Assembly: GCA_009777055.1 (NCBI GenBank)
Contig: WRMQ01000019.1
Location: forward strand, 1-33,483
Direction: 5' to 3'
Source: Oscillospiraceae bacterium
GTDB taxonomy: Bacteria; Bacillota; Clostridia; Oscillospirales; Acutalibacteraceae
DNA: 33,483 nucleotides
Positions 24,329 to 32,935 of the stretch are shown piece by piece. Made by a program: the position numbers and the translations under genes. Each line of letters opens with the position of its first letter. Position 1 is the first letter of the stretch. Under the pieces are notes generated by a model that did not search any database, was not told where the DNA came from, and saw nothing but the letters and a program-made list of their open reading frames with translations.

Positions 24329-25144
24329 ATGCCGTACAAAAACCGCCTTGACCTGCATGCCCATACCGATAATTCCTTCGACGGCAACCACTCGACCACG
24401 TTCCTGTGCGAAACCGCGCGTGAAAACGGACTGCGCGCCCTGGCCTTTACCGACCATGTGGAGATGGACCGCTTCCGCGAGGACAGCTTCGACCGCACGG
24501 CGCTGCAATCCTACTTCGAGGGGATCAAAGCGCGCTCCGCCTTCCGGGGCAAGCTGATCGTCTGCGTGGGCGTGGAGCTCGGCCAGCCCACCTACAACGA
24601 GGCGGAGAGCGAAGCGCTTCTCCAACGTTATTCATATGACATTGTGCTGGGCTCTATTCATAATTTGCGCGGACAAAAGGATTTTTGGTTTCTTCCCTTC
24701 GATACATTCACGCCGGAGCAAATTTCCGCGGCGCTGAACGAATATTTCGAGGAGCTGCTGCGGCTGGCCCTCTGGGGCCGCTGCGACGTGCTGGCGCATC
24801 TGAGCTATCCCCTGCGCTTTCTCACGGGTAAATTCGGCATCCCCGCCAGGCTGGACGACTACGCGGAGCTCATCGACGCCATACTGGACGTGGCGGTGAA
24901 AAACAGGCTTGCCGTGGAGATCAACTGCTCCGGTATGCGGCAGGGCTGCGCCGGCTACGACGAGCAGCTTCTGCGGCGCTACAGGGCCCTGGGCGGCGAA
25001 CGCGTCACCGTGGGCTCCGACGCGCATTACGCCGCGCACCTGGGCCGCGGCCTGGAGGAGGGCATGGACCTGGCCCTGCGCTGCGGCTTCCACCACATGA
25101 CGCTGTTCCAGCGGCGGGAGGCCATGATGGTGGAGATTGTATAA
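24329..25144 (+). CDS. PHP-domain phosphoesterase, histidinol-phosphatase (HisK/HisJ) family
   Basis: The 271-residue PHP metal-dependent hydrolase has DLHAHTDNSFDG (8-19), FTDHVE near 43-48, a HLSYPLRF block and C-terminal GSDAHYAAHLG; His and Asp residues at these places bind the trinuclear metal centre. The closest named group is histidinol-phosphatase (histidine synthesis), but no his gene is nearby, so it may act on another phosphomonoester. The ATG at 24329 was chosen over an in-frame TTG at 24308: that TTG is only 5 nt past the -10 box, while GAGAGGG lies correctly before the ATG. Confidence 0.88.
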   Translation: MPYKNRLDLHAHTDNSFDGNHSTTFLCETARENGLRALAFTDHVEMDRFREDSFDRTALQSYFEGIKARSAFRGKLIVCVGVELGQPTYNEAESEALLQRYSYDIVLGSIHNLRGQKDFWFLPFDTFTPEQISAALNEYFEELLRLALWGRCDVLAHLSYPLRFLTGKFGIPARLDDYAELIDAILDVAVKNRLAVEINCSGMRQGCAGYDEQLLRRYRALGGERVTVGSDAHYAAHLGRGLEEGMDLALRCGFHHMTLFQRREAMMVEIV

Positions 25145-25193
25145 GCGGAGAGTAGAATAAAAAAAGCCTGAGATATTTTTCCGCGATATTCAA

Positions 25194-25231
25194 ACAAGCC
25201 CGGGATTCTCTGATGAGATTCCCGGGCTTGT
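25194..25231. terminator. Bidirectional terminator between convergent genes
   Basis: A 12-bp perfect stem (ACAAGCCCGGGA at 25194-25205 with TCCCGGGCTTGT at 25220-25231) lies between the ends of the PHP gene (plus) and the subtilase gene (minus). The T tract is short on both strands, with a 7-T run further out on the minus side. Confidence 0.7.
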
Positions 25232-25247
25232 GAAGTGGGTTGGTTTG

Positions 25248-27476
25248 TCAGTTATGGAATACAGCCAGGCCGCGGCTGATGGCCGCCATGCCGAAGTCGA
25301 TATATTCCGTACCGTAAATATGCCTCTGCATCGCGCTGCGGGTTTCAAGCGTTGGCGCGGAGACGACGACGTCCATGCTGGTTTCCAAAAAGCTCAGGGC
25401 CAGGGTTTTGGGTGTTACGGATGGTGGCGGCACGTTAAGCATCATTAGACATGAGGAAACATCTGTGTTGTCGATCTCACCGTCGCCGTTGTAATCGCCG
25501 AACAAAACCATCGTGTAAGGGGTTACAGTATCAGTGTTGTAATCCCTAAGATTAATCACGTAGCCGGTGCCGATATACTCCCCCGCGCTGTCAGCCATCA
25601 TTTTTAGGCCGCTGTTTGCCGGCACCGTGAGATACTGGCCTGTGGTGGTGCCATTGCCGATCAATTGGGAGGGGGTTATCCGATCCGGGAATCCATAGAT
25701 GAAATGGTTTTTGTCGTCGACGACGATGCCCGGCTGAATCGGCAAAATGCCGTCAACCCAGACAGGATAAAGCGTAACGTTGTCTGTGGGCGCGTAAGGA
25801 TTTGGGATCGGCGTAGTACCGTTTTCGACCTCCGACCAGCCAGCGAAGCGCTTGCCCGGGTTATAAACCATGATTTCGCTTGGCAGAGCAACGGAGCCAT
25901 TCATCGGCGCAAACACCGGGTCCGGCATATACCCCATCGGGAATTGAAGGTACATAGGATTCGTCACAGGCGGTTTTATGCCCTTTTCAGAAAAGCGAAC
26001 CGTGTAATATCCATCAAGATACTTCATCGCGGCCAGCACATCCAGCCTGCCGCCGCTCACCACTTTCCCTTCAAGACTCACCGTGGGTGTCGCCGTAGCG
26101 ATTATGGCATCCTTAATCTCCACAGGCGTAGCACCAGGAAAATGCGCCAGCATCAAGGCCGCCGCCCCGGCCACGTGCGGCGTGGCAAGTGATGTGCCGC
26201 TTTTATTGTAATCATATGGTTGATTCAGATAAGTGGTAGGAATAGCTTCGCCTGGTGCGGCAATATCAACAGTGATGGCTCCGTAATTGGATGCGTCTGA
26301 TAACCCCGTGTAGGGACTTGGAGGATCAACCCAAAGCTCATTTGATGAATTAATTGCCGCTACCGAAATCAGATGCGGAAGATCAAAACTTGCGGGATAA
26401 GCTGTAACCAAGGTGTTTCCATCATTGTTATTGCCTTCATTCCCTGCTGCACACACCATCAGCCCTGTATATTGACTGATTGCAGTAAACATAGCATCAT
26501 GTTCGTTTTCGTCATATCCTGGACTTGATTTTAAATATCCCCAGCTTGCATTGATAATCGGAATATTCTCCGCGGTTGCTCTTTGAATTGCGGCAATCAG
26601 CTGAGGCGCTAGATTATAAAAGTATGTTGATACACTGAATCGATACGGCACTAATTCCACGTCCCACGCCACACCACAAACCCCTGTTTCATTATTTCCT
26701 ATAGCTCCCACTATCCCTGCGACAGCGGTTCCATGGCCATAATATGGATCACTAGTATCCAAGTTGTTATCAAATATGAAATCCCAGCCATCAGCACGAT
26801 TAATGTTACCAATTAAATCCTCGTGGTCCGATATGCCGGAGTCAATGATTGCAACCTGCACGCCAGTCGCGTATGGGCTGTAAGCTTCCCACGCTGCCGG
26901 GGCATTGATATTCTCCAGCGCCCATTGCTGGTCATAGTAGGGATCGTCCGGTTCATATGTGGTTGTGCTAAAAAACTCAATCGGATAAACCGGCTCAGCC
27001 AGCTGCACGAACTCCAACTGCTCCAGCCTGCGAATCGCCTCAATTACATTCTCTTTGCCGTTGTTTTCAAGCGTGAGATGCAGAATCTGATGAAACTCAT
27101 ATTCTCTTTCATAGGCCGCGAGCTCAGCGGTGTTTTGCATGCGCTTGCTGCCGGGATCCATCGCGGTCAAATCCCTGACCTCGGCAACGCCCAGGCCCGC
27201 AAACCAGTTCTGCCGCACAGCTGCGTTCACACGGCTGTTTTTATGCTTGAGAACAACCAAAACGCCATCCGGCGAAAAGTCGTCTTCAACAGACAGCCTG
27301 TCAGCTATGCGCTTCGTCGTCTCTTCTTTCAGCGCGGCGCCATAAAACGCCGAGTAATCCAGCGGCGCGTTCCTTGATGGATCCGCCGCGAGGGAAGGCG
27401 TCGCCCCAATAAACAGGCACAGAGCAAGAATGGCGGACAGCGTTTTCAGGATCGTTTTTCTCTTCATTGACATCAT
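25248..27476 (-). CDS. Secreted subtilisin-like S8 protease with InlB-type repeat and dockerin-like C-terminus
   Basis: The 742-residue exported protease has a signal peptide at 1-31 (lysines, then LSAILALCLFIGA). The propeptide domain (about 65-165) is of the kind seen in fervidolysin-like subtilases. The catalytic domain has VAIIDSG (Asp212), YGHGTAVAG (His248), AAGNEG (Asn346) and GTSLATPHVAG (Ser429). The tail has a Listeria-Bacteroides/InlB-type domain (491-575) and a calcium-loop segment DYNGDGEIDNTD (661-672) resembling one dockerin repeat, which would bind a cohesin-bearing scaffold. The three near starts (27476, 27473, 27467) cannot be told apart; AAAGG lies just upstream. Part of the catalytic domain is AT-richer. 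It is divergent from the GLUG gene. Confidence 0.9.
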   Translation of the reverse strand: MMSMKRKTILKTLSAILALCLFIGATPSLAADPSRNAPLDYSAFYGAALKEETTKRIADRLSVEDDFSPDGVLVVLKHKNSRVNAAVRQNWFAGLGVAEVRDLTAMDPGSKRMQNTAELAAYEREYEFHQILHLTLENNGKENVIEAIRRLEQLEFVQLAEPVYPIEFFSTTTYEPDDPYYDQQWALENINAPAAWEAYSPYATGVQVAIIDSGISDHEDLIGNINRADGWDFIFDNNLDTSDPYYGHGTAVAGIVGAIGNNETGVCGVAWDVELVPYRFSVSTYFYNLAPQLIAAIQRATAENIPIINASWGYLKSSPGYDENEHDAMFTAISQYTGLMVCAAGNEGNNNDGNTLVTAYPASFDLPHLISVAAINSSNELWVDPPSPYTGLSDASNYGAITVDIAAPGEAIPTTYLNQPYDYNKSGTSLATPHVAGAAALMLAHFPGATPVEIKDAIIATATPTVSLEGKVVSGGRLDVLAAMKYLDGYYTVRFSEKGIKPPVTNPMYLQFPMGYMPDPVFAPMNGSVALPSEIMVYNPGKRFAGWSEVENGTTPIPNPYAPTDNVTLYPVWVDGILPIQPGIVVDDKNHFIYGFPDRITPSQLIGNGTTTGQYLTVPANSGLKMMADSAGEYIGTGYVINLRDYNTDTVTPYTMVLFGDYNGDGEIDNTDVSSCLMMLNVPPPSVTPKTLALSFLETSMDVVVSAPTLETRSAMQRHIYGTEYIDFGMAAISRGLAVFHN

Positions 27477-27497
27477 CGCCTTTCTGAATTTTTCTCA

Positions 27498-27526
27498 ATC
27501 TTACAGTAACGCGCGAAATTTGTCAA
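27498..27526 (-). promoter_or_regulatory. Promoter of the subtilase gene
   Basis: Minus strand TTGACA (27526-27521), 17-nt spacer, TAAGAT (27503-27498), about 22 nt before the start. Confidence 0.85.
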
Positions 27527-27556
27527 GCCATAAACTGGCAATTTTCGTGAATCCTA

Positions 27557-27585
27557 TTGACATTTTTTCTGCGAAGTGCTATAGT
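27557..27585 (+). promoter_or_regulatory. Promoter of the GLUG-repeat protein gene
   Basis: TTGACA (27557-27562), 17-nt spacer, TATAGT (27580-27585). Thirty bases separate it from the divergent subtilase -35 box, so the two genes share a regulatory spacer. Confidence 0.82.
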
Positions 27586-27633
27586 ATATCATGTAAGAAT
27601 GCATATTTTTTTCGTCTTTGAAAGGAGAATATT

Positions 27634-28641
27634 ATGAAACGTGTTATTTCTGTTGTTCTATCCGTTTTTCTGCTGGGAGGACTTCTCCTGCCCTTCACAT
27701 CCTTCGCCGAAGAAGACGTGCCAGAGGGTTTTACGCCGATTTATACAGCTGAGGACTTGGACAACATCCGCAACGATCTCTACGGAACATATATTTTGAT
27801 GAATGACATTGATCTGTACGGAATCCAATGGGTTCCCATTGGTGATCCATTGACACAATTTTTCGGTTTTTTGGATGGCAACGGTCATATTATCAAAAAT
27901 CTCACAATTACTGACAGCGCTTATGGTGGATTGTTCGGCTTCGCTTCAGGGGCTACAATTCAAAATCTTGGGATCGTAGATTGTATGATTGATGTGAGGG
28001 AGGTGGCCGCTGGGATTGTTGCATTTACAATTGCTGCCCTTACGATCAAGAATTGCTTTGTTACAGGCTCTGTTAATTCGGGTATTGCTGGCGGAATTGT
28101 AGGTGCCGTTGGAACACCTGCCGCCGTGGTACTTCCTCCTGTTTCTTTTCAAAATTGCTATAGCTTAGCGCAAGTAAACGCGACCACACCATTTTTACCT
28201 AGCGGAGGTTTTTTTGGAGATAGCTCCAATACACATGTTGAGATTTCAAACTGCTATTTCGGCGGCAGCGCAGACAACGCAATTAGCGCGGCCAATGCGC
28301 AAACGGATGCCTTCTACTACCTCGACACCAGCGTGCCCGCCGGCTATGAGCCCAAAACCGGCGAAACGCCTCTGACCCAGGCCGAAATGCGCCAGCAGGC
28401 AAGCTTTGCCGGCTTTGATTTTGATACGCCCATTTGGTATATCCAAGAGGGTGAGAGTTATCCCCAGCTGCGGCCATTTGAAACCGGCAATACGGATCCC
28501 GAAGACCCCGGGGAAGACCATGAAGACCCCGAGAATCCTGCAGATTCCGAAGTGCCTGAGGACGTTTTCTGGTGGTCCTCCCTGCCTTCCTGGCTCAAAT
28601 TCATCCTGCGATGGTTCTGCTTTGGGTGGATTTGGATGTAG
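27634..28641 (+). CDS. Secreted GLUG-repeat surface protein with aromatic C-terminal tail
   Basis: The 335-residue exported protein has a signal peptide (MKRVISVVLSVFLLGG... cut after about 25). From about 30 it has a start like YTAEDLDNIRNDLYGTYILM (beta-helix capping), then GLUG-type repeats with GGLFGFASGATIQNLGI near 97-113 and AGGIVGAV further on. Such repeats form right-handed beta-helix surface proteins in Clostridia. An acidic Pro/Asp/Glu linker (285-310) leads to a hydrophobic, aromatic tail ending FGWIWM. The tail may anchor or sort the protein; I know no signal that exactly matches. AAAGGAG precedes the ATG. It lies divergent to the dockerin subtilase and could be its partner or substrate. 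Confidence 0.78.
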   Translation: MKRVISVVLSVFLLGGLLLPFTSFAEEDVPEGFTPIYTAEDLDNIRNDLYGTYILMNDIDLYGIQWVPIGDPLTQFFGFLDGNGHIIKNLTITDSAYGGLFGFASGATIQNLGIVDCMIDVREVAAGIVAFTIAALTIKNCFVTGSVNSGIAGGIVGAVGTPAAVVLPPVSFQNCYSLAQVNATTPFLPSGGFFGDSSNTHVEISNCYFGGSADNAISAANAQTDAFYYLDTSVPAGYEPKTGETPLTQAEMRQQASFAGFDFDTPIWYIQEGESYPQLRPFETGNTDPEDPGEDHEDPENPADSEVPEDVFWWSSLPSWLKFILRWFCFGWIWM

Positions 28642-28659
28642 AAGCATAGAAATGGCTAT

Positions 28660-28706
28660 AATAAGGGCTGCGTGAGAGCGTGGCCCTTATTTGTTGGTTG
28701 TTTGTT
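28660..28706 (+). terminator. Rho-independent terminator after the GLUG gene
   Basis: AATAAGGGC (28660-28668) pairs with GCCCTTATT (28683-28691), followed by a T-rich GT tract. It closes the GLUG gene before the AT-rich unit begins. Confidence 0.75.
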
Positions 28707-28795
28707 GCTGAATTTGGTTAGACGATACCTAGTGACATTCAAAGATTTAACAAATAGCGGGCGCTTCACTTTGAAAAATTTTGTAAAAATTAGGA

Positions 28796-28824
28796 TTGCT
28801 TTTCTTGGCGCAATATGGTAAAAT
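28796..28824 (+). promoter_or_regulatory. Promoter of the AT-rich NTPase unit
   Basis: TTGCTT (28796-28801), 17-nt spacer, TAAAAT (28819-28824), about 40 nt before the first gene. Confidence 0.65.
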
Positions 28825-28863
28825 GATACAAAACAAGGTAGTGCAGGAAGGAGCATAATTTTT

Positions 28864-29136
28864 ATGTCTGTAATTGACTGGCTAAATAACAATCCCGGCG
28901 GCGCAAGTGTAGTCGGTTCTCTAGTGGGTGCCACTGCAAGTGCCTTGTTTGCCGTGTTGGGCTGGCTTGGGGGCAAAGTGGCAGGAAAGAAAGCAGCACA
29001 AAAAAAGATTGCTCCGCTTGAAGCTCTTGTGCAACAGCAGGCAGAACAAATCAACAATTTTAACGCAACGTTGGTACAGCAGGCTGAAAAAATTGCGACT
29101 GTCACGGCACATAGCATTGACACATTCAAAATGTAG
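28864..29136 (+). CDS. Small membrane/coiled-coil protein encoded with a STAND-like NTPase
   Basis: I do not recognise the family. The 90-residue protein has one hydrophobic glycine-rich segment (about 13-37, with small-residue spacing as in glycine zippers). A basic KVAGKKAAQKK stretch (38-48) marks the likely cytoplasmic side. A predicted heptad-type helix (50-85, QQQAEQINN..QQAEKIATV) follows. GGAAGGAG lies 10 nt before the ATG. Eleven bases separate it from the NTPase gene, so they are one operon. A membrane-acting effector or anchor for the NTPase is my inference from this pairing. Confidence 0.8.
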   Translation: MSVIDWLNNNPGGASVVGSLVGATASALFAVLGWLGGKVAGKKAAQKKIAPLEALVQQQAEQINNFNATLVQQAEKIATVTAHSIDTFKM

Positions 29137-29147
29137 GGGGAAATGTC

Positions 29148-30836
29148 ATGGGAGACAAAAATGCTTACGTCTACGCAGAAAATATAGGCGTGGTTTCTGC
29201 TGGACAAAGCATTGGAGAAACGTTTTGCGAATACATCAACAAGCTAGATGATGAAAGACAGACTTTTTCTAACTCGAAATTTAGTTATGATTCTAAAATA
29301 GTTGATTTTTGTGGCCGCAGCAAAGAGATCGAGAGATTGATTTCTTTTTGTAACCGCGCTGAACGGCTTTTATGGTGGGTTATTGCAGGCGCTGGTGGAG
29401 CAGGAAAAAGCAGGCTTGCATATGAATTTGGGAAAGCATTGCGAGAAAATAAACTTGCTGAAATTAATGATAAGTGGATTGCAAAAAGCTTTCATTGGAC
29501 AACTTTCTATCGTTGGTTTGAATCAACACTAAACACTGGTTTTGGAGAATCTGATAGCAGCATTTTAATAATCATTGATTATGTGCATGCATATGAAAAG
29601 CAAATTGCGGAAATGATAACATATATCGCACAGAAAATAGGAAGTCAAAACACAAAGATAAGAGTCTTGATGATTGAAAGAGAGCAACAGTACAGGAAGC
29701 CACACTCTCAACAGTTGGTGGATCCTAGCTGGATTCGATTTTTTAGTGATGGATTTCCGAATGCCCATTTGTTAAAGAGTCTTAGGCATGAGGAACAATT
29801 TCTCAATCTAACTTCTATTGGCTATGTCGCATCGGTGGAATTAATAAAGGATTATGCAGCACGTAACGGCAAAACGCTAAATGAATCATTGATACGCATA
29901 TTAATAAAACACGCTTCAGACATAAATCGTAACAAGAATTTTCAATCCCCTTTATATTTATTACTTGTAGCAGACTCTTGGATTAATAACAATCAAGACA
30001 TACTTCATCTCGGAAGAGATGAAGTATTAAGTGATTTTGCAAAACGTGAGACAAAGAGAATCCGTGATTGCTTTACGGAGTGTGTTGAAGAAATCAAAAG
30101 TGTGATAACTATTTTGCATGTTATTGCAACTATAATTGAAAGGGCTCAAAGCAATCAATTCACGCCTTTGTTTGAACTGAATATTTTGAACAAATATGTC
30201 TATATGGAGCCTGATATAATTAGAGCTACAATTAGAGCATTAATAAATAAGCCATATTATCCTAATGGTTCTGTACACGCGATTCAACCTGATTTGATTG
30301 GTGAATGTTTTGTTATGGATTTCATTGAAAACGAGGACGATATCAAAGATATTATAGCTATGTTTGATTTGCTTATGCAAATAGATAGAGATGCGGCAGT
30401 AAGATTTTTGCTAAGATTTAATGTGGATTTTTCAGCAAAGATTAAGCAACTAGGATTAAAAGATTATATTGATGGCATTCTTGCAGAAGAGAACCGCAAA
30501 AATTTGTTTAGCGGTGATACTGGAAAGTTTACTATACGAAATGCGGAGGGAAAACATTTAGAATGTGATGTACTCTTCACTTTTGATTCAGAAGAGACAA
30601 AAAAGAGTTACATTATTTTCACTGATAACACTTTGGATGAAAATGGAAATATCAAAGTATATGCCAATACATATGATCCAAGCGGAATGAGCGAAGATTT
30701 AGGAGTAATTGAAACTGAAAAAGAATGGCAAATGATTGATGGACTCTTATCGTCATTGCACGAAAAATTAATTGAGGACAATTCAGATTTAGATATAGAT
30801 GAATTAGAACAAATGATAACCGATATGTCTAGTTAA
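29148..30836 (+). CDS. STAND-type P-loop NTPase fused to a C-terminal DUF1292 domain
   Basis: The 562-residue protein starts with a short VYAENIGVVSAGQSIG segment (8-23) of the beta-strand kind found at the front of some NTPase defence proteins. An NTPase follows from about 57: Walker A GAGGAGKS (81-88), a W-rich link, Walker B-like ILIIIDYVH (139-147), and RVLMIERE (172-179) as a sensor strand. A helical part runs to about 455. Residues 459-535 match DUF1292 (YrzB family: FTIRNAEGK..., LFTFDSEETKKSYIIFTD, VIETEKEWQMID). The tail is acidic. DUF1292 is normally a stand-alone protein of about 90 residues. The gene is much AT-richer than its surroundings, which suggests transfer. The start has AGGGGG about 8 nt upstream. 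Nucleotide hydrolysis and a role in phage defence are inferred, not shown. Confidence 0.82.
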   Translation: MGDKNAYVYAENIGVVSAGQSIGETFCEYINKLDDERQTFSNSKFSYDSKIVDFCGRSKEIERLISFCNRAERLLWWVIAGAGGAGKSRLAYEFGKALRENKLAEINDKWIAKSFHWTTFYRWFESTLNTGFGESDSSILIIIDYVHAYEKQIAEMITYIAQKIGSQNTKIRVLMIEREQQYRKPHSQQLVDPSWIRFFSDGFPNAHLLKSLRHEEQFLNLTSIGYVASVELIKDYAARNGKTLNESLIRILIKHASDINRNKNFQSPLYLLLVADSWINNNQDILHLGRDEVLSDFAKRETKRIRDCFTECVEEIKSVITILHVIATIIERAQSNQFTPLFELNILNKYVYMEPDIIRATIRALINKPYYPNGSVHAIQPDLIGECFVMDFIENEDDIKDIIAMFDLLMQIDRDAAVRFLLRFNVDFSAKIKQLGLKDYIDGILAEENRKNLFSGDTGKFTIRNAEGKHLECDVLFTFDSEETKKSYIIFTDNTLDENGNIKVYANTYDPSGMSEDLGVIETEKEWQMIDGLLSSLHEKLIEDNSDLDIDELEQMITDMSS

Positions 30837-30880
30837 GCAGCTTATGGAACCCCGCACATCCCCACGGCAGGATATTACCC

Positions 30881-30909
30881 TTGCATTTCATAAAGAACTA
30901 TGTTACAAT
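30881..30909 (+). promoter_or_regulatory. Promoter of the GH31-transporter pair
   Basis: TTGCAT (30881-30886), 17-nt spacer, TACAAT (30904-30909), about 38 nt before the chosen ATG. Confidence 0.75.
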
Positions 30910-30947
30910 GAGCGCGAACAAAATTGGAAGGCAGGGGGACTGAACAT

Positions 30948-32933
30948 ATGACAGCCTGGACAGGCAGCGAAATTCAATGGAACGGCAGCCCAAAGCTGCG
31001 CCGCGATCCGGACCGGCCATTCTGCCTTGTCGGCAGCGGCACGGCCTCCTGCAAAATGAAGCGGGGCAGCTTCCGCTTCCGTGACAAGCTTATCGAAAAA
31101 ATCCCGCTGTATCTTGCGGAGGATGGCCTGCTGAAGGATACGGCGGGGCGGGCGTTTTTCTCCTTGCGGGTCACATGCGGGGAAAACAGAATCACCTTTC
31201 ATTTTGAGCCGGCGGCGGAGGATGCGAAACGCTTCAACCGGCTCTGGTTTTCCCTGCCCGGCAAAAGAGGCGAGCATATCTACGGCGGCGGCGAGCAGTT
31301 TACGAAGCTGGATCTCAAGGGCGAGCTGGCGCGTATTTGGGTGCGGGAGCACCAGAGCCTGCCCTCCATCGCGAAGAAGACGCTGCGGGAAAACCTGCTT
31401 CGCTCCAAGCCGGATTTCGTCGAGCCCTATCACCGGCAGCAGAGCTATTATGTGCAGCCGACGATTCTCTCCAGCGAATTATACTTCCTGCACGTACACG
31501 GCGGCGCGCATATGGAATTCGATTTCCGTTCGGAAGAGGAAAGCATCTTTTATATCCATGAGCTTGCCGATTTCACCATTGGCTTCGGGAAAGATTTCGA
31601 GGCCCTGATGGAAAACCTGACGCAGCTGCTGGGCCGCCAGCCCCGTTTGCCGGAATGGGCCTACGATGGCGCGATATTGGGGATCCAGGGCGGCACGCGG
31701 GCGGTGGAGGACAAGCTTGCCCTGGTGGAAAAGCACGGCATGCGCGTCGCGGGGGTCTGGAGCCAGGACTGGCAGGGCCGGCGCATCACCCCGGTGGGCA
31801 AGCAGCTCATGTGGAACTGGCACTGGGACAGCGGGCTATATCCGGAGCTTGATAAAAAAATACACGAGATGAAAGCGCGCGGCCTGCGTTTTCTGGGCTA
31901 TATCAATCCATTTCTGGCTATCGAAAAGGAGCTTTACGCCTACGCCTCACCCAGAGGCTATTGCGTGAAAGACAAAAACGGCAGGGACTATCTTACCAGA
32001 AGCACGACCTTTTCCAGCGCGATGGTGGACTTCACCAATCCGGAGGCCTATGCCTGGATCAAAGGCGTGATTCAGGAAAACATGATCGACTTCGGCCTTT
32101 CCGGCTGGATGGCCGACTTTGGCGAATACCTGCCCACGGACTGCGTGCTCCACAGCGGGGAGGACCCCGCCGCGCTGCACAACCTCTGGCCAGCCATCTG
32201 GGCGGGCATCAACCGCGAGGCCATCCAGGAGCGGGGCAAGCTGGGCGAGATATTCTTTTTCACCCGCGCCGGATACACAGGGACGGGCGCGCAGTCCACG
32301 CTGATGTGGAACGGGGACCAGTACTGCGACTGGAGCTTTGACGGGGGCATGCCCAGCGTGATACCGGCGATGCTCTCCCTGAGCTGCTGCGGGTTTGGGC
32401 TGTCTCACAGCGATACGGGCGGCTTTTCTGTTTTTCTGCATGTGAAGCGCTCGCCGGAGCTCATGGTCCGCTGGGCGGAAATGAACGCCTTCAGCCCCGT
32501 CTTCCGCTCCCACGAGGGCATCCGCCCCGAGAGCAACGCCCAGTTCGACCATCCCGGGGTCATCGAAGCCTACGCGAAGCTCAGCCGTATCCACGCGAAT
32601 CTAAAGCCCTATCTGATGGCTGCCGACGAGCTCAACCATACCCGGGGCATCCCGGTGGTCCGCCCGCTGTTTTTCTATTATAATGAAAAAGAGGCCTGGG
32701 CGGAGCAATACGAATATCTGCTGGGCAGGGATATTTTAGTCGCGCCGGTGTTGACGGAAGCGGCTGCCTCGCGCGAGGGGTATCTCCCCAAAGACGAATG
32801 GCTGCATCTGTGGACAGGGGAGGCCTATTCCGGGGGCAGGCATATTGTTCCCGCGCCCCTGGGGCAGCCGCCGGTGTTTTGCCGGAAAGAGAGTGGCTTT
32901 TTGCCCGGCTTTATGAAATTACGGGAGGCATGA
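30948..32933 (+). CDS. Glycoside hydrolase family 31, YihQ (sulfoquinovosidase)-like
   Basis: The 661-residue enzyme aligns over its whole length with the YihQ type: LGIQGGT near 244-250, SQDWQGRRIT (272-281), GKQLMWNW (284-291), GWMADFGEYLPTD (386-398, Asp390 the nucleophile), GDQYCDW with Asp457 as acid/base, and HSDTGGF (487-493). E. coli YihQ cleaves sulfoquinovose glycosides. By my recall of its numbering, the sulfonate-recognising Arg301 and Tyr508 correspond here to Gln286 and Phe493, while Trp304 is kept as Trp289. A different 6-substituted or plain alpha-glucoside may thus be the substrate. The ATG was chosen over an in-frame TTG because AGGGGG lies 9 nt before it. A GPH-type symporter starts 2 nt later. 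Confidence 0.85.
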   Translation: MTAWTGSEIQWNGSPKLRRDPDRPFCLVGSGTASCKMKRGSFRFRDKLIEKIPLYLAEDGLLKDTAGRAFFSLRVTCGENRITFHFEPAAEDAKRFNRLWFSLPGKRGEHIYGGGEQFTKLDLKGELARIWVREHQSLPSIAKKTLRENLLRSKPDFVEPYHRQQSYYVQPTILSSELYFLHVHGGAHMEFDFRSEEESIFYIHELADFTIGFGKDFEALMENLTQLLGRQPRLPEWAYDGAILGIQGGTRAVEDKLALVEKHGMRVAGVWSQDWQGRRITPVGKQLMWNWHWDSGLYPELDKKIHEMKARGLRFLGYINPFLAIEKELYAYASPRGYCVKDKNGRDYLTRSTTFSSAMVDFTNPEAYAWIKGVIQENMIDFGLSGWMADFGEYLPTDCVLHSGEDPAALHNLWPAIWAGINREAIQERGKLGEIFFFTRAGYTGTGAQSTLMWNGDQYCDWSFDGGMPSVIPAMLSLSCCGFGLSHSDTGGFSVFLHVKRSPELMVRWAEMNAFSPVFRSHEGIRPESNAQFDHPGVIEAYAKLSRIHANLKPYLMAADELNHTRGIPVVRPLFFYYNEKEAWAEQYEYLLGRDILVAPVLTEAAASREGYLPKDEWLHLWTGEAYSGGRHIVPAPLGQPPVFCRKESGFLPGFMKLREA

Positions 32934-32935
32934 GC

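Noticed and set aside
31947-32594. 215-residue minus-strand ORF
   Set aside because: Antisense shadow of the GH31 gene.
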